From contig CAMHNI010000023.1 in NCBI GenBank assembly GCA_946186505.1, positions 1-52,310 of the forward strand: a DNA stretch of 52,310 nt, read 5' to 3'. The stretch comes from an uncultured Prevotellaceae bacterium (GTDB lineage Bacteria; Bacteroidota; Bacteroidia; Bacteroidales; Bacteroidaceae). Position 1 is the first letter of the stretch. Each line of letters begins with the position of its first letter. Below are positions 23,220-32,771 of this stretch, in pieces. Under the pieces are notes generated by a model, which searched no databases, was not told the DNA's origin, and saw only the letters and a list, made by a program, of their open reading frames with translations. Position numbers and translations under genes: made by a program.

Positions 23220-26200
23220 TTATCTGACAACGACTTTACGTCCGTTTATGACATAGATACCCTTGTTGATACTGCCCACACGCTGGCCGCTAAGGTTATA
23301 GACCTTTTCTGAAGCACTGCCATCATTGACATTCACACTGGCTATGGCAGTAGCCTCTCCGTCGAAGACAATAGAGAGTTCACGGGAATCGCCAGCCACA
23401 CTGGCAGGCAAATAGGCTTTGCCAGCAGGCATCGTTCCGGCTTCATTCAGATGGAATGTGCCACCAACAAGAATATAAGCTTCACCGGCAGCGAGAGTGG
23501 TAGTAGCCGTAGGCGAGCCTGCAAGCAAGTTAGTTGAGGGCAGGGCGGCAGGTGCCGAAGTGGTACTGATGACATAGGTCTTACCTTCAACGCCCTTCAG
23601 GATGACAGGTGTACCTGCCGGTACCGACTGCACCTCTGTCAATATGACTTTGGCAGCATCTTTGTCAACCTTTGTAGCAATATAAGCCTTTAGTGTAGCG
23701 TCAGCACTGAAATCCAAAGCCTGTTCACTGACCAGAGTGGTATAACCGCTATCTGCGATGGTGGCCGTAGGGCCGTCATCAGAAGTACCCTTCTCGACGG
23801 TCAAGGCAAACTTTACACCGGCGTTATATGATACTGTAAAGGTGAAACTGCCAGTAATGTTAACATTCTCAACAGTTGCCGTTGCCAGTTCTGTGCCAGA
23901 TTTACGGCTGGGCAGACTGACTTCAAATGTCTGACCTGCCAGTTCCGTAATCTTTCCTTTATTTGCCGTATTGTTGTCACCAACGGCATACATGGTGATT
24001 TTGGTTATCTTGGCATTGGCCGGAAGGGTAACAGTATGCTGTCCGCTTGCTACCTTAATCAGTTTTGCACCAGTCACGAGATTGCTGCTGTATGTGTATG
24101 CAGTGACATTGGAAGAACCGTCAACTTTGTATCCTTCAGGGACATTGTCAGACTGAAGCAGTATCTGGCCAGTCTCCACGGGGATTGTGGAGGCGTCAAC
24201 ATCCCTTGACACTTCAATGGTGTAGGTCTTGGTCGTTGTACCGTTCTCGGCTTGGATGGTGAAGGACGCCGACACTTTCTTTCCTGCCTCAGGAGCTTGG
24301 AAGACGTAACCGTCGCCTGAGAGCGTTGCTCCACTGACACTCTTAACGGTAGCTTTCTCGGAGTTAGGCTCCACAGTGACCGTGAAGACCGACGTAGGAT
24401 CATCGAATGCAATGGTCTCCGTGTAGGAATCATTGAAGAAACTGATGTCTTCGCCATTGACAGAAAATTCAGCGGTGGCGTCGTTCGATGTAGTGGGGAT
24501 GGGGTCGTCTATCGGATCATCCTCGCCGCCTTCTGCATCAGGATACATGATTTTGACGCCGGTAATATGAAGCGAACCCGTAGATTTGTTGGTAACGCGT
24601 ATATAGACAGGACCATTTGCTACGTTGCCGGTAGCGTTGATAGTAGCGTCGCCTTTATTTGCTGTGTACTCTGTCAGTTTTTCGAAACTATTGCCGTCAG
24701 TCGAGAGTTGGATTTCACCTTTAGCACTACCCGTTCTGAAGATGTTGATGCTGATGGACTTGAATCCTTTCTCGCACTTGAACGTTACCGTTCCTGTTTC
24801 CTTTGGCAGCTGCACTGAGCCAGTGTACTTGCTCTTAATGGTACCATCATCGTTTTTCAGTTCGCGGGTGGCATTGAATGAAGCTCCCTCAGAATAAGTC
24901 AGCCAACCATCGGTGATATAGCTCTCGATAGCGGTTTTGTTGTCAGCGTTGAACCATAGATGGTCGTAACTGCCGCTACCAGCCTCGGTCTCAGCTCCGC
25001 AGAAGCGGGGGTCGGGATGGCCTGTAGTCACAGAACCGCCGCCGCCACCAGCCCATGAGGGGGTGTACTCCTGCTGTGCTTCGGTGAGTCCCTTGCCGTC
25101 ACCACCATCGACGGTTGTCGTGGCCCCGCCGTTTTTAATTGTTTGCCCGAAGAATCCGGCGAGTGTTGACTTGTAACTCTGCAAAGTAGATTTCAGCTCG
25201 CTGATGACGCCGTAGTTCTCGTCCTGTAGCGAATTGTTGAATGTCCACTTGAAATCGCCGTGCTGCATACGTCCTGCACCGTACTGTCCCTTGACAATGG
25301 CGGGCACATCGTCCGCTTTGTCAGGAGTGTAGCTGTAGAGGTTCTGGTCGAAATTATTGTAGGACGTCCCTCCTGCCTTGGCTTTAACGGTAGCGGGAAC
25401 CTGATCAGTGCGTGCCGAAGCCTCCCAACAGTCAAACTCTGTAGCATTCTGCTGATAGGTCACCACCGTCTTGGCACCTTTAATATAGTTACCAAACGAC
25501 TTGATGATACCGCCATCCTCGCTGGAGAACGTTCCCTTGCCATAGGCGATGTCGGAACCCTGCATGGAAATAAGCATGGGGTACTTACAGTTACGGAAGT
25601 AGTTGTTCTCAACGAAGGCAGAACCACCAGTGGTCATGCCCACACCATACTTCGAGTTACCATCGAAGTAGTTGTTGTAGATGTGCATCGACATACGGCG
25701 GATACGCGGATGGCGCGAGTCGGAGTGGTCGTACCAGTTGTGGTGCAAGGTGATGTAGTTATCGCCGCTCTCGCTCAGGCCGCCGAGGTTGGACTTGCCT
25801 GTGTCATAGAAATGGTTGTAAGAGAACGTACAGTACTTCGAGTCACCCTTGAAGTCGAGTGCACCGTCACCCTTGGCCTGGTCGGCGTCGCCGCCCGTGT
25901 TGCCGTAGAAGAAGTCGATGTTGTGTACCCATATCATCGTGTTGCCGGTGTCGATGCTGATGCAGTCGTCCATACAGAGCATGACGGCGAAGTTGCGCAG
26001 CTCTACCTTGCCAGCGTTGCGTATCAGGATACCAAAGCCCCAGATGGCCGCGTCGTTGCCAACGCCCTCGACGGTGATGTTCATCGGGCCATAGGCCTTC
26101 TGGCCTTTTATCTGCAGGCCCTCAGCCGAGCTGCCGAATTCGTCCATGTCAGCATCCTTGATGGTGCCGATGATGCGCACACAGAGTGGACGCTTCTCAT

Positions 26201-26768
26201 AGCTGCCGTTGGCATCGCCTTTCTGGTAGCCGTAGATAATCTGCTGCAGACCTGTGTAAGTCACTGTCTCGCCTTTGGCATTCTTCGCAACGTCGAGTGA
26301 GACGGTCTTGGCGTTGTCTGCCCAGACATACACCACTCGGGCATTGCTCGTCAGCGTACCGTCATTGTTGTAGGCGCCGATGCCCTCAGCACCAGCCTGC
26401 TGGTGGGCAAAGCCCGAACGGTCGTGTGCTTTCACCGTAACAGCATCGGATACAGCTGCATCGGCAGTAACCTCGCTACCGTCGCTGACGGGCACCACCT
26501 TGAACTTGTAGCTGCCGGCCTTTAGCCCGAGTGCATCGGCACGGCCGTAAGTAGGGTATTCGCGCACCAGCTCGTCATCGAGCTGAGTCCAACTGTCAGA
26601 CGTGGCAGGACTGACATAGACATTGTAGCCAAGCCCAGTCTCGGGCATCCAGGTCACATAACCACTCTCAAACCAGCCGCCCTGTCCGGTGATGGTGACG
26701 GCCGCAGCGTGCGACGTGACACTGTAGAGCAGAGTCACAAGGCACAGCATAATGTACTTCTTGATCAT
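23220..26768 (-). CDS. Secreted family-1 pectate lyase with C-terminal sorting-type tail
   Basis: The 1182-residue protein starts with a signal peptide (MIKKYIMLCLVTLLYSVTSHA). The PL1 parallel beta-helix spans about 150-480: CMDDCISIDTGNTMIWVHNIDF near 275, GDGALDFKGDSKYCTFSYNHF and TLHHNWYDHSDSRHPRIRRM, with the catalytic Arg region RHPR near 353. It cleaves polygalacturonate by beta-elimination with calcium. Several beta-sandwich regions follow, then a C-terminal module of about 150 residues also found in the pectin esterase at 35449. The tail is EKVYNLSGQRV...KGIYVINGRKVVVR. The start at 26768 follows a TACTTTTG box at 26800-26807. A small peptide gene follows after 22 bases. Confidence 0.92.
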   Translation of the reverse strand: MIKKYIMLCLVTLLYSVTSHAAAVTITGQGGWFESGYVTWMPETGLGYNVYVSPATSDSWTQLDDELVREYPTYGRADALGLKAGSYKFKVVPVSDGSEVTADAAVSDAVTVKAHDRSGFAHQQAGAEGIGAYNNDGTLTSNARVVYVWADNAKTVSLDVAKNAKGETVTYTGLQQIIYGYQKGDANGSYEKRPLCVRIIGTIKDADMDEFGSSAEGLQIKGQKAYGPMNITVEGVGNDAAIWGFGILIRNAGKVELRNFAVMLCMDDCISIDTGNTMIWVHNIDFFYGNTGGDADQAKGDGALDFKGDSKYCTFSYNHFYDTGKSNLGGLSESGDNYITLHHNWYDHSDSRHPRIRRMSMHIYNNYFDGNSKYGVGMTTGGSAFVENNYFRNCKYPMLISMQGSDIAYGKGTFSSEDGGIIKSFGNYIKGAKTVVTYQQNATEFDCWEASARTDQVPATVKAKAGGTSYNNFDQNLYSYTPDKADDVPAIVKGQYGAGRMQHGDFKWTFNNSLQDENYGVISELKSTLQSYKSTLAGFFGQTIKNGGATTTVDGGDGKGLTEAQQEYTPSWAGGGGGSVTTGHPDPRFCGAETEAGSGSYDHLWFNADNKTAIESYITDGWLTYSEGASFNATRELKNDDGTIKSKYTGSVQLPKETGTVTFKCEKGFKSISINIFRTGSAKGEIQLSTDGNSFEKLTEYTANKGDATINATGNVANGPVYIRVTNKSTGSLHITGVKIMYPDAEGGEDDPIDDPIPTTSNDATAEFSVNGEDISFFNDSYTETIAFDDPTSVFTVTVEPNSEKATVKSVSGATLSGDGYVFQAPEAGKKVSASFTIQAENGTTTKTYTIEVSRDVDASTIPVETGQILLQSDNVPEGYKVDGSSNVTAYTYSSNLVTGAKLIKVASGQHTVTLPANAKITKITMYAVGDNNTANKGKITELAGQTFEVSLPSRKSGTELATATVENVNITGSFTFTVSYNAGVKFALTVEKGTSDDGPTATIADSGYTTLVSEQALDFSADATLKAYIATKVDKDAAKVILTEVQSVPAGTPVILKGVEGKTYVISTTSAPAALPSTNLLAGSPTATTTLAAGEAYILVGGTFHLNEAGTMPAGKAYLPASVAGDSRELSIVFDGEATAIASVNVNDGSASEKVYNLSGQRVGSINKGIYVINGRKVVVR

Positions 26769-26799
26769 TAGTATTTTAGTATTAGTTCTTTTTGCGCTG

Positions 26800-26807
26800 C
26801 AAAAGTA
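26800..26807 (-). promoter_or_regulatory. -7 box of the pectate lyase gene
   Basis: The minus strand reads TACTTTTG (TAnnTTTG), 32 bases before the ATG. The upstream TTTG element was not found. Confidence 0.55.
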
Positions 26808-26879
26808 CGCAAAAATATAAAGAAACGATGGAAAAGCCACCGCTTTTCCATCGTAAACGTTTACATCACAGAACAGTGA

Positions 26880-27437
26880 CTATAGACCTAATTCGGGGTC
26901 GGAACCGAAACTCTCTGACCCCTTGATAACGGTACGCTGCAGGATTTTCTGGTCGTACCCCTTGTGCATAGGACCGACACGCATGAGGAAATCGTTGAAA
27001 TTGACTGTGGGGATGACGATGTTGAAGACCCCAATGCCCGCACAGACACCTTCTGGACGGAAGTTGTTGAGGAGCATGGCAGAGGCATAGAAGGTATGAC
27101 GCTTATATACCACTTTGTTGTACTTGTCGAAGGTCTCGTCAATCGCGCCGTCAGGGATAGAGTCGGCATGGGTAAAGATGTAGCTGACGTTATTGACAGC
27201 ATCGTCTATCCAGTCGGTCTTGATGCTGTCATTGGCCTCGATACACTGACGGATGTTGTCAGTCATCTCCTCCATCATGGTCTGCTCGTCAGGGACGGTA
27301 AGATACGCGATAAAAAGAGCGACACCGATAATAGCTGCCAGAACAGTAAGTTTGCCTAAGCAGCTGTGCCAGAACTGTTGAGCCAAGGTTTCCTGGGTTC
27401 TGTAGCTCTTGTAGCTTCCTCTGTCAGTCTGTTCCAT
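26880..27437 (-). CDS. Single-pass membrane protein of unknown function
   Basis: From ATG 27437 the product has 185 residues. A short cytoplasmic N-terminus (MEQTDRGSYKSYRTQETLAQQFW) precedes one transmembrane helix at about 30-48 (LTVLAAIIGVALFIAYLTV). The rest, with DETFDKYNKVVYKRHTFYASAML and GIGVFNIVIPTVNF, is probably extracytoplasmic. The end region resembles what I recall of DUF4359-type proteins, but this is weak. It starts 16 bases after folE in the tpiA operon. Confidence 0.7.
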   Translation of the reverse strand: MEQTDRGSYKSYRTQETLAQQFWHSCLGKLTVLAAIIGVALFIAYLTVPDEQTMMEEMTDNIRQCIEANDSIKTDWIDDAVNNVSYIFTHADSIPDGAIDETFDKYNKVVYKRHTFYASAMLLNNFRPEGVCAGIGVFNIVIPTVNFNDFLMRVGPMHKGYDQKILQRTVIKGSESFGSDPELGL

Positions 27438-27453
27438 AAATGACAAGTTTTGG

Positions 27454-28035
27454 TTAGTGTGAAATCAGGTTCATGAATTCCTGACGCGTCTTGGCCTGGT
27501 CGAAGGCACCGCTGAATTCGCTGGTGGTGGTGATGCTGTTTTGTTTCTCCACGCCACGCATCTGCATGCACATGTGCCGGGCCTCGACCACGACCATGAC
27601 ACCCAACGGATGCAAGGTCTCTTCAATGCACTGGCGTATCTGCATGGTCATACGCTCCTGCACCTGCAGACGGTGGCTGAAGATATCGACCACACGGGCA
27701 ATTTTCGACAGCCCGGTGATGTAGCCGTTAGGGATATAGGCCACATGCACCTTGCCGTAGAAAGGCAGCATGTGGTGCTCGCAGAGCGAGAAGAAGTCGA
27801 TGTCCTTGACGATGACCATGTGGTTGTAGTCCTCCTTGAACAGCGCGTCGGTAAGCACCTTGTGGGCATCCATCCCGTAGCCCCGTGTCAACACCTGCAT
27901 GGCCTTGGCCACGCGCATGGGAGTCTTGAGGAGTCCCTCACGCTCCGGGTCTTCACCGAGCAGTGTGATGATGTCCTTATAGTGTGCAGCGAGCGTATCG
28001 AGTCCCTCGCGGAAGATTTCGTTTTCTGGATACAT
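27454..28035 (-). CDS. folE: GTP cyclohydrolase I
   Basis: The 193-residue enzyme makes dihydroneopterin triphosphate from GTP, the first step of folate synthesis. Zinc ligands are seen in [14 protein letters not shown] (Cys and His) and [10 protein letters not shown] (second Cys). [17 protein letters not shown] is the family signature. Its ATG follows the stop of the SPOR gene directly (TAA-ATG), so translation is likely coupled. Confidence 0.96.
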   Translation of the reverse strand: MYPENEIFREGLDTLAAHYKDIITLLGEDPEREGLLKTPMRVAKAMQVLTRGYGMDAHKVLTDALFKEDYNHMVIVKDIDFFSLCEHHMLPFYGKVHVAYIPNGYITGLSKIARVVDIFSHRLQVQERMTMQIRQCIEETLHPLGVMVVVEARHMCMQMRGVEKQNSITTTSEFSGAFDQAKTRQEFMNLISH

Positions 28036-28608
28036 TTAGTATTGTACAGTTATTTTTCCTTTTACAACAGAAGCACCGCTGATGCCAAGTTTGCGAATGT
28101 TCATCAGCATCTCATGGGCTTCCTCGTAAGTGCGGTAGTTGCCTACACGGCAAATCCATCGTGGCGAATAGAAATGGACATAGATGGGCTCTTCAGGATA
28201 GTGGCTCTTGATGAGGTTTCCCACATGTTCAGCCTGCTGCCGGTCCTTGCGCTGATTACCGCCTGCGAAAGCCTGCACACGGTAGCCATTGATCTTGACC
28301 CCGCCACGCATGACTTTGCGGCGCGTGTCGATGACCTGTGTGTCGAGGCTGGTGGTATCGCGGTGCTGTTCACGCACCTTCACCTCAGTCTTGGTACGGG
28401 TGGGCTGCTCTTCGGTTTTCCGTTCCTGCTGTCCGTTCCCGCTGATGTTCCCGCTATTTACCAGGTCATCGATGCTCTTGTCATGGCTGATGGTCACCTT
28501 TCCTTCACCAGCCCTACTGTCCTTCTGGATGCGCTGGGTGAAGGTTTGTGCATGGACTGTCGCCAGACAACCCATGCACAACATTACTATGGTGACAAAT
28601 CGTCTCAT
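28036..28608 (-). CDS. Secreted SPOR-domain protein
   Basis: The 190-residue product begins with a signal peptide (MRRFVTIVMLCMGCLATVHAQ), followed by a polar low-complexity linker. A C-terminal SPOR domain (about 108-188) reads GYRVQAFAGGNQRKDRQQAEH and ICRVGNYRTYEEAHEMLMNIR. SPOR domains bind denuded glycan strands of peptidoglycan, often at the division site. It sits between tpiA (four bases upstream) and folE. The ATG at 28608 avoids overlap with tpiA and gives a clean signal peptide. Confidence 0.86.
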   Translation of the reverse strand: MRRFVTIVMLCMGCLATVHAQTFTQRIQKDSRAGEGKVTISHDKSIDDLVNSGNISGNGQQERKTEEQPTRTKTEVKVREQHRDTTSLDTQVIDTRRKVMRGGVKINGYRVQAFAGGNQRKDRQQAEHVGNLIKSHYPEEPIYVHFYSPRWICRVGNYRTYEEAHEMLMNIRKLGISGASVVKGKITVQY

Positions 28609-28612
28609 CGTC

Positions 28613-29374
28613 TTACTTCTTCCAAGCATCAATGATACCCTTGAAGTCGGCAGCCTTCAGAGAGGCACCACCGATGAGTCCGCCATCGATGTCAGGCTTG
28701 GCAAACAGCTCAGGAGCGTTCGAGGCCTTGCACGAACCGCCATAGAGGATGGTGGTGTCGTCGGCTACGGCCTGACCGTACTTCTCGGCGATGATGGAAC
28801 GGATGTAGGCGTGAATCTCCTCAGCCTGCTCAGCGGTAGCGGTCTTGCCGGTACCGATGGCCCAGATGGGTTCGTAGGCGATGACAATCTTGCGGAAGTC
28901 CTCTTCTGAAAGGTTGAACACCGAACCTTCCAATTCAGCCTTCACCACCTCGTTCTGCTTGCCGGCCTCACGCTCTTCGAGGCTCTCGCCGATGCAGAAG
29001 ATAACCTTCAGGTCGTTCTTCTGGGCCAGCAGCACCTTCTCCTTCAGAATCTCGGGGGTCTCCTTGTAGTACTCACGACGCTCGGAGTGACCCAGGATGA
29101 CATACTGTGCACCGGTCGATTTTACCATCTCGGCACTCACCTCACCGGTATAGGCACCCTTCTCCTTGTCGGCGCAGTTCTCAGCGCCCAGGCCGATGAT
29201 GTCCTGATCAAGGAACTCGGCGATGGAGGCAAGGTGGATGAACGGTGTGCAGATGACCACACCGCAGTTGGGCTTGTCAGCCTTCAGTGTCTCGTTCAGC
29301 TCCTTAGCAAGAGCGATACCATCCTGGAGATTCATGTTCATCTTCCAGTTTCCTGCAACAATTTTCTTTCTCAT
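28613..29374 (-). CDS. tpiA: Triosephosphate isomerase
   Basis: The 253-residue TIM barrel interconverts dihydroxyacetone phosphate and glyceraldehyde 3-phosphate. GNWKMN near residue 8 holds the active-site Lys, LGHSERR the catalytic His and [14 protein letters not shown] the catalytic Glu; the phosphate loop is YGGSCKASN. Length is normal. It lies 33 bases after the BT_3928-family gene in the same operon. Confidence 0.97.
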   Translation of the reverse strand: MRKKIVAGNWKMNMNLQDGIALAKELNETLKADKPNCGVVICTPFIHLASIAEFLDQDIIGLGAENCADKEKGAYTGEVSAEMVKSTGAQYVILGHSERREYYKETPEILKEKVLLAQKNDLKVIFCIGESLEEREAGKQNEVVKAELEGSVFNLSEEDFRKIVIAYEPIWAIGTGKTATAEQAEEIHAYIRSIIAEKYGQAVADDTTILYGGSCKASNAPELFAKPDIDGGLIGGASLKAADFKGIIDAWKK

Positions 29375-29407
29375 GTTCTTTTTTTATTTTAAGGGTTGTT
29401 AATGGGG

Positions 29408-30577
29408 CTAATGGGACTCATGGGGCTCAGTAGCATTGCGCGACTTGCGGCGCAGCCACTTCGTCCACATCCACAAACGGTCAGCCAGCGAGAGCAAGGC
29501 AAGCGGCAGGACGAACCACAGCAATATGGCTGTTATCTTCCCTGCCACGCTGTCGCCCGGCATCTGGCCGATCTCCTGTCTCTCCAAAGGCTGCGCTGTC
29601 GCAGTCTCGTCAAGGGCGGGCAGGTCGTTGTGGCTCCACTTGCGGATAACCGTGCCGTCCTTGAGCAGCAACAGGCCGGGATTGCTACGGATAACGGTCT
29701 TCAGCGTCGTCTCGTCTGTGAGACAGAACGGATATTCCGCTCCCGTAATGTCATGCCACCGGTCGATATGCTGCTGAGTGCTGGCCGTCAGGCAATAGAA
29801 AGGGTACCCATGCTCATGGGCATATTCGTACAGCTCGTTGATGAGGTCGAGCCGCGAGTCATCGGCCTGCTCCAGATGAGGCGAGACCAACAGGAACACG
29901 TAACTGGTGTCAGCCAGCACGGCCTCGGTAATATCCTCGCCGTCATCCACTCTCTCGATGAAGAAGTCGGCGTATGGCAGATCCTCACCGTCCATCATCC
30001 GCTGCCACTGCGTGCGCAAGTCCGTTCCGATATGGTACGGACGGAAGTCGAACGTAGGCAGATAGTAGAGGCTCCAGGCCGAGATGGCCAGGACGAACAG
30101 CACCGAATAGTTGATGACTATCCACTGGTTCGACTGGCTAACGAAGCGGAACATTTCCTTCGGCCACAGAGCCACAACGACGGCACAGCCTAAGAGTACT
30201 ATGTTTTTCCAGAACGTCTGCCAGTTGGTGAGCACCACGGCATCGCCAAAACACCCGCAGTCGCTGATAGGGTTGGTCAGTGCCAACCACAGCGTCAACG
30301 GTGTCATCACCGCCATAATCAGTAAGATGAGTCTCGATGTCAGCCGCCGCCGAATCGCAAACAGCAGGAAGATGCCGAGGCTGAACTCCACTGCCGATTG
30401 TAGTACCGATGCCCCGAGAGTAGCCCAGCCGGGCAGCAGCGCGCCGATATGCATGGCCTCGAGGTAGTCTTCTATCTTGTACTGCGTTCCCAACGGGTCA
30501 ACCGCCTTGACGAATCCGGAAAGGATAAACGTGACGGCGAGCACCATTCGGCATAGGTTGACGCAGAGTTTCTTCAT
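29408..30577 (-). CDS. Membrane protein, DoxX-like / BT_3928 family
   Basis: The 389-residue protein has about five hydrophobic helices: four in the first 165 residues, including LAVTFILSGFVKAVDP and SDCGCFGDAVVLTNWQTF, and one near the C-terminus (ILLWFVLPLALLSLAD). A soluble region of about 170 residues lies between. The GCFG element is typical of DoxX/MauE-like proteins. The order DUF1599, this family, tpiA, SPOR, folE matches the arrangement I recall in Bacteroides. The function is unknown; a redox role is suggested by the family only. Its start overlaps the DUF1599 stop by four bases. Confidence 0.82.
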   Translation of the reverse strand: MKKLCVNLCRMVLAVTFILSGFVKAVDPLGTQYKIEDYLEAMHIGALLPGWATLGASVLQSAVEFSLGIFLLFAIRRRLTSRLILLIMAVMTPLTLWLALTNPISDCGCFGDAVVLTNWQTFWKNIVLLGCAVVVALWPKEMFRFVSQSNQWIVINYSVLFVLAISAWSLYYLPTFDFRPYHIGTDLRTQWQRMMDGEDLPYADFFIERVDDGEDITEAVLADTSYVFLLVSPHLEQADDSRLDLINELYEYAHEHGYPFYCLTASTQQHIDRWHDITGAEYPFCLTDETTLKTVIRSNPGLLLLKDGTVIRKWSHNDLPALDETATAQPLERQEIGQMPGDSVAGKITAILLWFVLPLALLSLADRLWMWTKWLRRKSRNATEPHESH

Positions 30578-31122
30578 CGCTCCGTCAGTTTGATCAGCCC
30601 GAAGACGGCGTAGTTCACAATGTCCATGTAGTTGGCGTCAATGCCTTCCGACACGAGCGTCTCGCCACTGAGGTTCTCAATCTCCTTGATACGCTCTATC
30701 TTGGTCAGTATGAGGTCGGTATATGAACTGACCCTCATCCCGCGCCAAGCCTCGTCGTAGTCATGGTTCTTGCGTTTCATCAGCTCTAAGACATCTAAAG
30801 CATGGCGGTCGTAGAGGGCCATGGCCTCGTCGTTGCTGACATCCACCGTATCGGCATAGCCTTTCTCCAATTGAATCAGTCCCACAATGCCGTAGTTGAT
30901 AAGTGCCATGAACTCAGGCCGTATGCCCTCGCCCACCCTGCTCTCTTTCTTCACCTCCAACGAGCGTATGCGCTTGGCCTTGATAAACAGCTGGTCGGTG
31001 AGTGCCGTCGGACGGAGGATGCGCCACGATGCCCGATAGTCGTGCAGTTTCTTTTCGAAGAGTGCCCGACATTCGGCGATTGCCTTTTCAAATTCGGCAT
31101 TGGTCTGTTCGAACTTATCCAT
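30574..31122 (-). CDS. DUF1599 protein with two repeated domains
   Basis: From ATG 31122 the product has 182 residues and two copies of the same domain: KLHDYRASWRILRPTALTDQ then FIKAKRIRSLE, and KNHDYDEAWRGMRVSSYTDL then LTKIERIKEIE. This is DUF1599, also described as nucleotide modification associated domain 1. No catalytic role is assigned here. It is the first gene of the tpiA-folE operon. A TAACTTTG box at 31132-31139 makes the leader very short for this start, and the ATG at 31134 falls in the box itself. Confidence 0.83.
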   Translation of the reverse strand: MDKFEQTNAEFEKAIAECRALFEKKLHDYRASWRILRPTALTDQLFIKAKRIRSLEVKKESRVGEGIRPEFMALINYGIVGLIQLEKGYADTVDVSNDEAMALYDRHALDVLELMKRKNHDYDEAWRGMRVSSYTDLILTKIERIKEIENLSGETLVSEGIDANYMDIVNYAVFGLIKLTER

Positions 31123-31131
31123 ATCAGGGTG

Positions 31132-31139
31132 CAAAGTTA
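31132..31139 (-). promoter_or_regulatory. -7 box of the DUF1599-tpiA-folE operon
   Basis: The minus strand reads TAACTTTG. Upstream of it, where a TTTG element is expected, lie four tandem copies of a 7-base unit at 31149-31176. Confidence 0.55.
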
Positions 31140-31148
31140 CAAAAATTA

Positions 31149-31176
31149 GTGAAAAGTGAAAAGTGAAAAGTGAAAA
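31149..31176. repeat. Four tandem copies of GTGAAAA
   Basis: GTGAAAA is repeated exactly four times in a row (31149-31155, 31156-31162, 31163-31169, 31170-31176), directly upstream of the DUF1599 operon -7 box and between two same-strand genes. Confidence 0.9.
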
Positions 31177-31209
31177 ATTTGCTGCCTCTAGCCTATTTTT
31201 ACCACTTTC

Positions 31210-31659
31210 CTACAGTTCTTTCTGCTTTTTGTGTATGTACCGGATCTTGGCACAGAGGGTTTCGAAGCGGGTCTGAAGTGAGTCGCGGCGCACGCGGGTC
31301 TTCGTCAGCAGGGTCAGTTCCTCGGGTGTGGCACGCAACTCCTGCTTGTCTTTCTCTACCTTCTGTTTCAGGTATTCATAGTTGTGCTTGACAGCCTGCA
31401 GGACGCTGTCAACCAAGGCCAATTCCTCCTGCGACCGTTTCAGTTCGATGTTCTGCTGCAGGCGCAAGGCCTGCTTGCGTGTCTCGATGGCACCGGGATA
31501 GACCTTGCGCAGCGAGTCGATGACGATGAGCGCACGGTCGTACTGTCCTTGCTCGAAATGTCCGTTGGCTTTCGTGAGCATGGCCTCGGCTTCCTTTTGC
31601 TTGTCGTCGCCACATGCTATCAGCACGACAGCGAGCATAATCCAAAGAATCTTTTTCAT
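31210..31659 (-). CDS. Small coiled-coil lipoprotein
   Basis: The 149-residue product starts MKKILWIMLAVVLIACGDD, a lipoprotein signal. A TPR-like helix pair (KANGHFEQGQYDRALIVIDSL) comes next, then about 80 residues of charged helix likely to form a coiled coil. The start at 31659 follows a TAACTTTG box at 31669-31676. No specific function can be given. It is divergent from aguA. Confidence 0.75.
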   Translation of the reverse strand: MKKILWIMLAVVLIACGDDKQKEAEAMLTKANGHFEQGQYDRALIVIDSLRKVYPGAIETRKQALRLQQNIELKRSQEELALVDSVLQAVKHNYEYLKQKVEKDKQELRATPEELTLLTKTRVRRDSLQTRFETLCAKIRYIHKKQKEL

Positions 31660-31668
31660 ATCTGGCTG

Positions 31669-31728
31669 CAAAGTTACAAAATAATTCTCATTATCCATTT
31701 CTCATTTCTCAATTATTTTGTATCTTTG
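31669..31728. promoter_or_regulatory. Divergent -7 boxes for the lipoprotein and aguA
   Basis: The minus strand reads TAACTTTG at 31669-31676 (lipoprotein); the plus strand reads TATCTTTG at 31721-31728 (aguA). The 44 bases between contain repeated ATTTCTCATT-type AT-rich sequence. Confidence 0.55.
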
Positions 31729-31732
31729 CACC

Positions 31733-32755
31733 ATGATTACCAAAGAAAACTACAGATTACCCGCTGAGTGGGAGCCGCAGAGCGGTGTTCAGCTCACTTG
31801 GCCGCACGAGGGAACGGACTGGGCACCGATGCTTGACGAGATTACTGAGACCTACCGAGAGATGGCGCGTGTCATAGGGCAGTATGAGCCGGTGCTCATC
31901 GTCGAGCCGCCCACCAACGACACCTGGGCACGCGACCACGGCTTCATCACGCTGGTTCCTTGTTGTACGCAACGACGCGAGTACGCAAAGGAGGAGGCTG
32001 GCCTTGGTGACTCTGCATCTCCGCGTTTACAACCGCTCCTGCTCGATTTCAAGTTCAACGGCTGGGGCGAGAAGTTCCCTGCCGACCTGGACAATGCCAT
32101 CAACCGCCGACTCTACGACGAGGGGCGCATCAAGGGGGAATACGTCAGCCAGCTCGACTTCGTGCTTGAAGGCGGCTCTATCGAGAGCGACGGCCGAGGC
32201 ACCATCTTCACCACGACGCAGTGCCTCTTGGCACCACACCGCAACCAGCCCATGACGCAGCAGCAGATTGAGGAGCGGCTGAAGGAGACGCTCTGTGCCG
32301 AGCGCATTGTGTGGATCAATCACGGCAGCCTCATCGGCGACGATACCGACGGCCATATCGACACCCTGGTGCGCATCTGTCCCGATGACACCTTATTATA
32401 CGTAGGGGCCGATGACGACCATCCCGACCTGATAGCCATGAAGAAAGAACTGCAGGAGCTGCGTACCGTTGAAGGGAAGCCCTACCGCCTGCTGAAGTTG
32501 CCCCTACCCCGCCCCATCTATGACGGCGCGGACCGTTTACCTGCCACATACGCCAATTTCCTGGTCATCAACGGCGCCGTCCTCGTGCCCACCTACGCAC
32601 AGCCCGACCTTGACGCCGAAGCCCTGCGCCTCGTCGGCCAGGCTTTTCCTGACCGCGATGTCATCGGCATCGACTGCCGCAGCATCATCCGCCAGCACGG
32701 CTCGCTCCACTGCTGCACCATGCAGTTTCCTGAAGGTGTTGAAGGTTTCGGATAA
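31733..32755 (+). CDS. aguA: Agmatine deiminase / peptidylarginine deiminase family
   Basis: The 340-residue pentein-fold enzyme shows NDTWARDHGF near residue 62, FNGWGEKF, EGGSIESDGRGT, DDTDGHIDTLVR (catalytic His) and a C-terminal GSLHCCTMQ with the nucleophilic Cys. Agmatine deiminases make N-carbamoylputrescine in polyamine synthesis. Length is slightly short of the usual 350-370. The regulator gene follows after 16 bases, so read-through is possible. Confidence 0.9.
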   Translation: MITKENYRLPAEWEPQSGVQLTWPHEGTDWAPMLDEITETYREMARVIGQYEPVLIVEPPTNDTWARDHGFITLVPCCTQRREYAKEEAGLGDSASPRLQPLLLDFKFNGWGEKFPADLDNAINRRLYDEGRIKGEYVSQLDFVLEGGSIESDGRGTIFTTTQCLLAPHRNQPMTQQQIEERLKETLCAERIVWINHGSLIGDDTDGHIDTLVRICPDDTLLYVGADDDHPDLIAMKKELQELRTVEGKPYRLLKLPLPRPIYDGADRLPATYANFLVINGAVLVPTYAQPDLDAEALRLVGQAFPDRDVIGIDCRSIIRQHGSLHCCTMQFPEGVEGFG

Positions 32756-32771
32756 ACGGTAAGGATTGTCT

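Noticed and set aside
25260..26300. 346-codon open frame opposite the pectate lyase gene
   Set aside because: Antisense shadow of the PL1 domain, with no start signals or motifs of its own.
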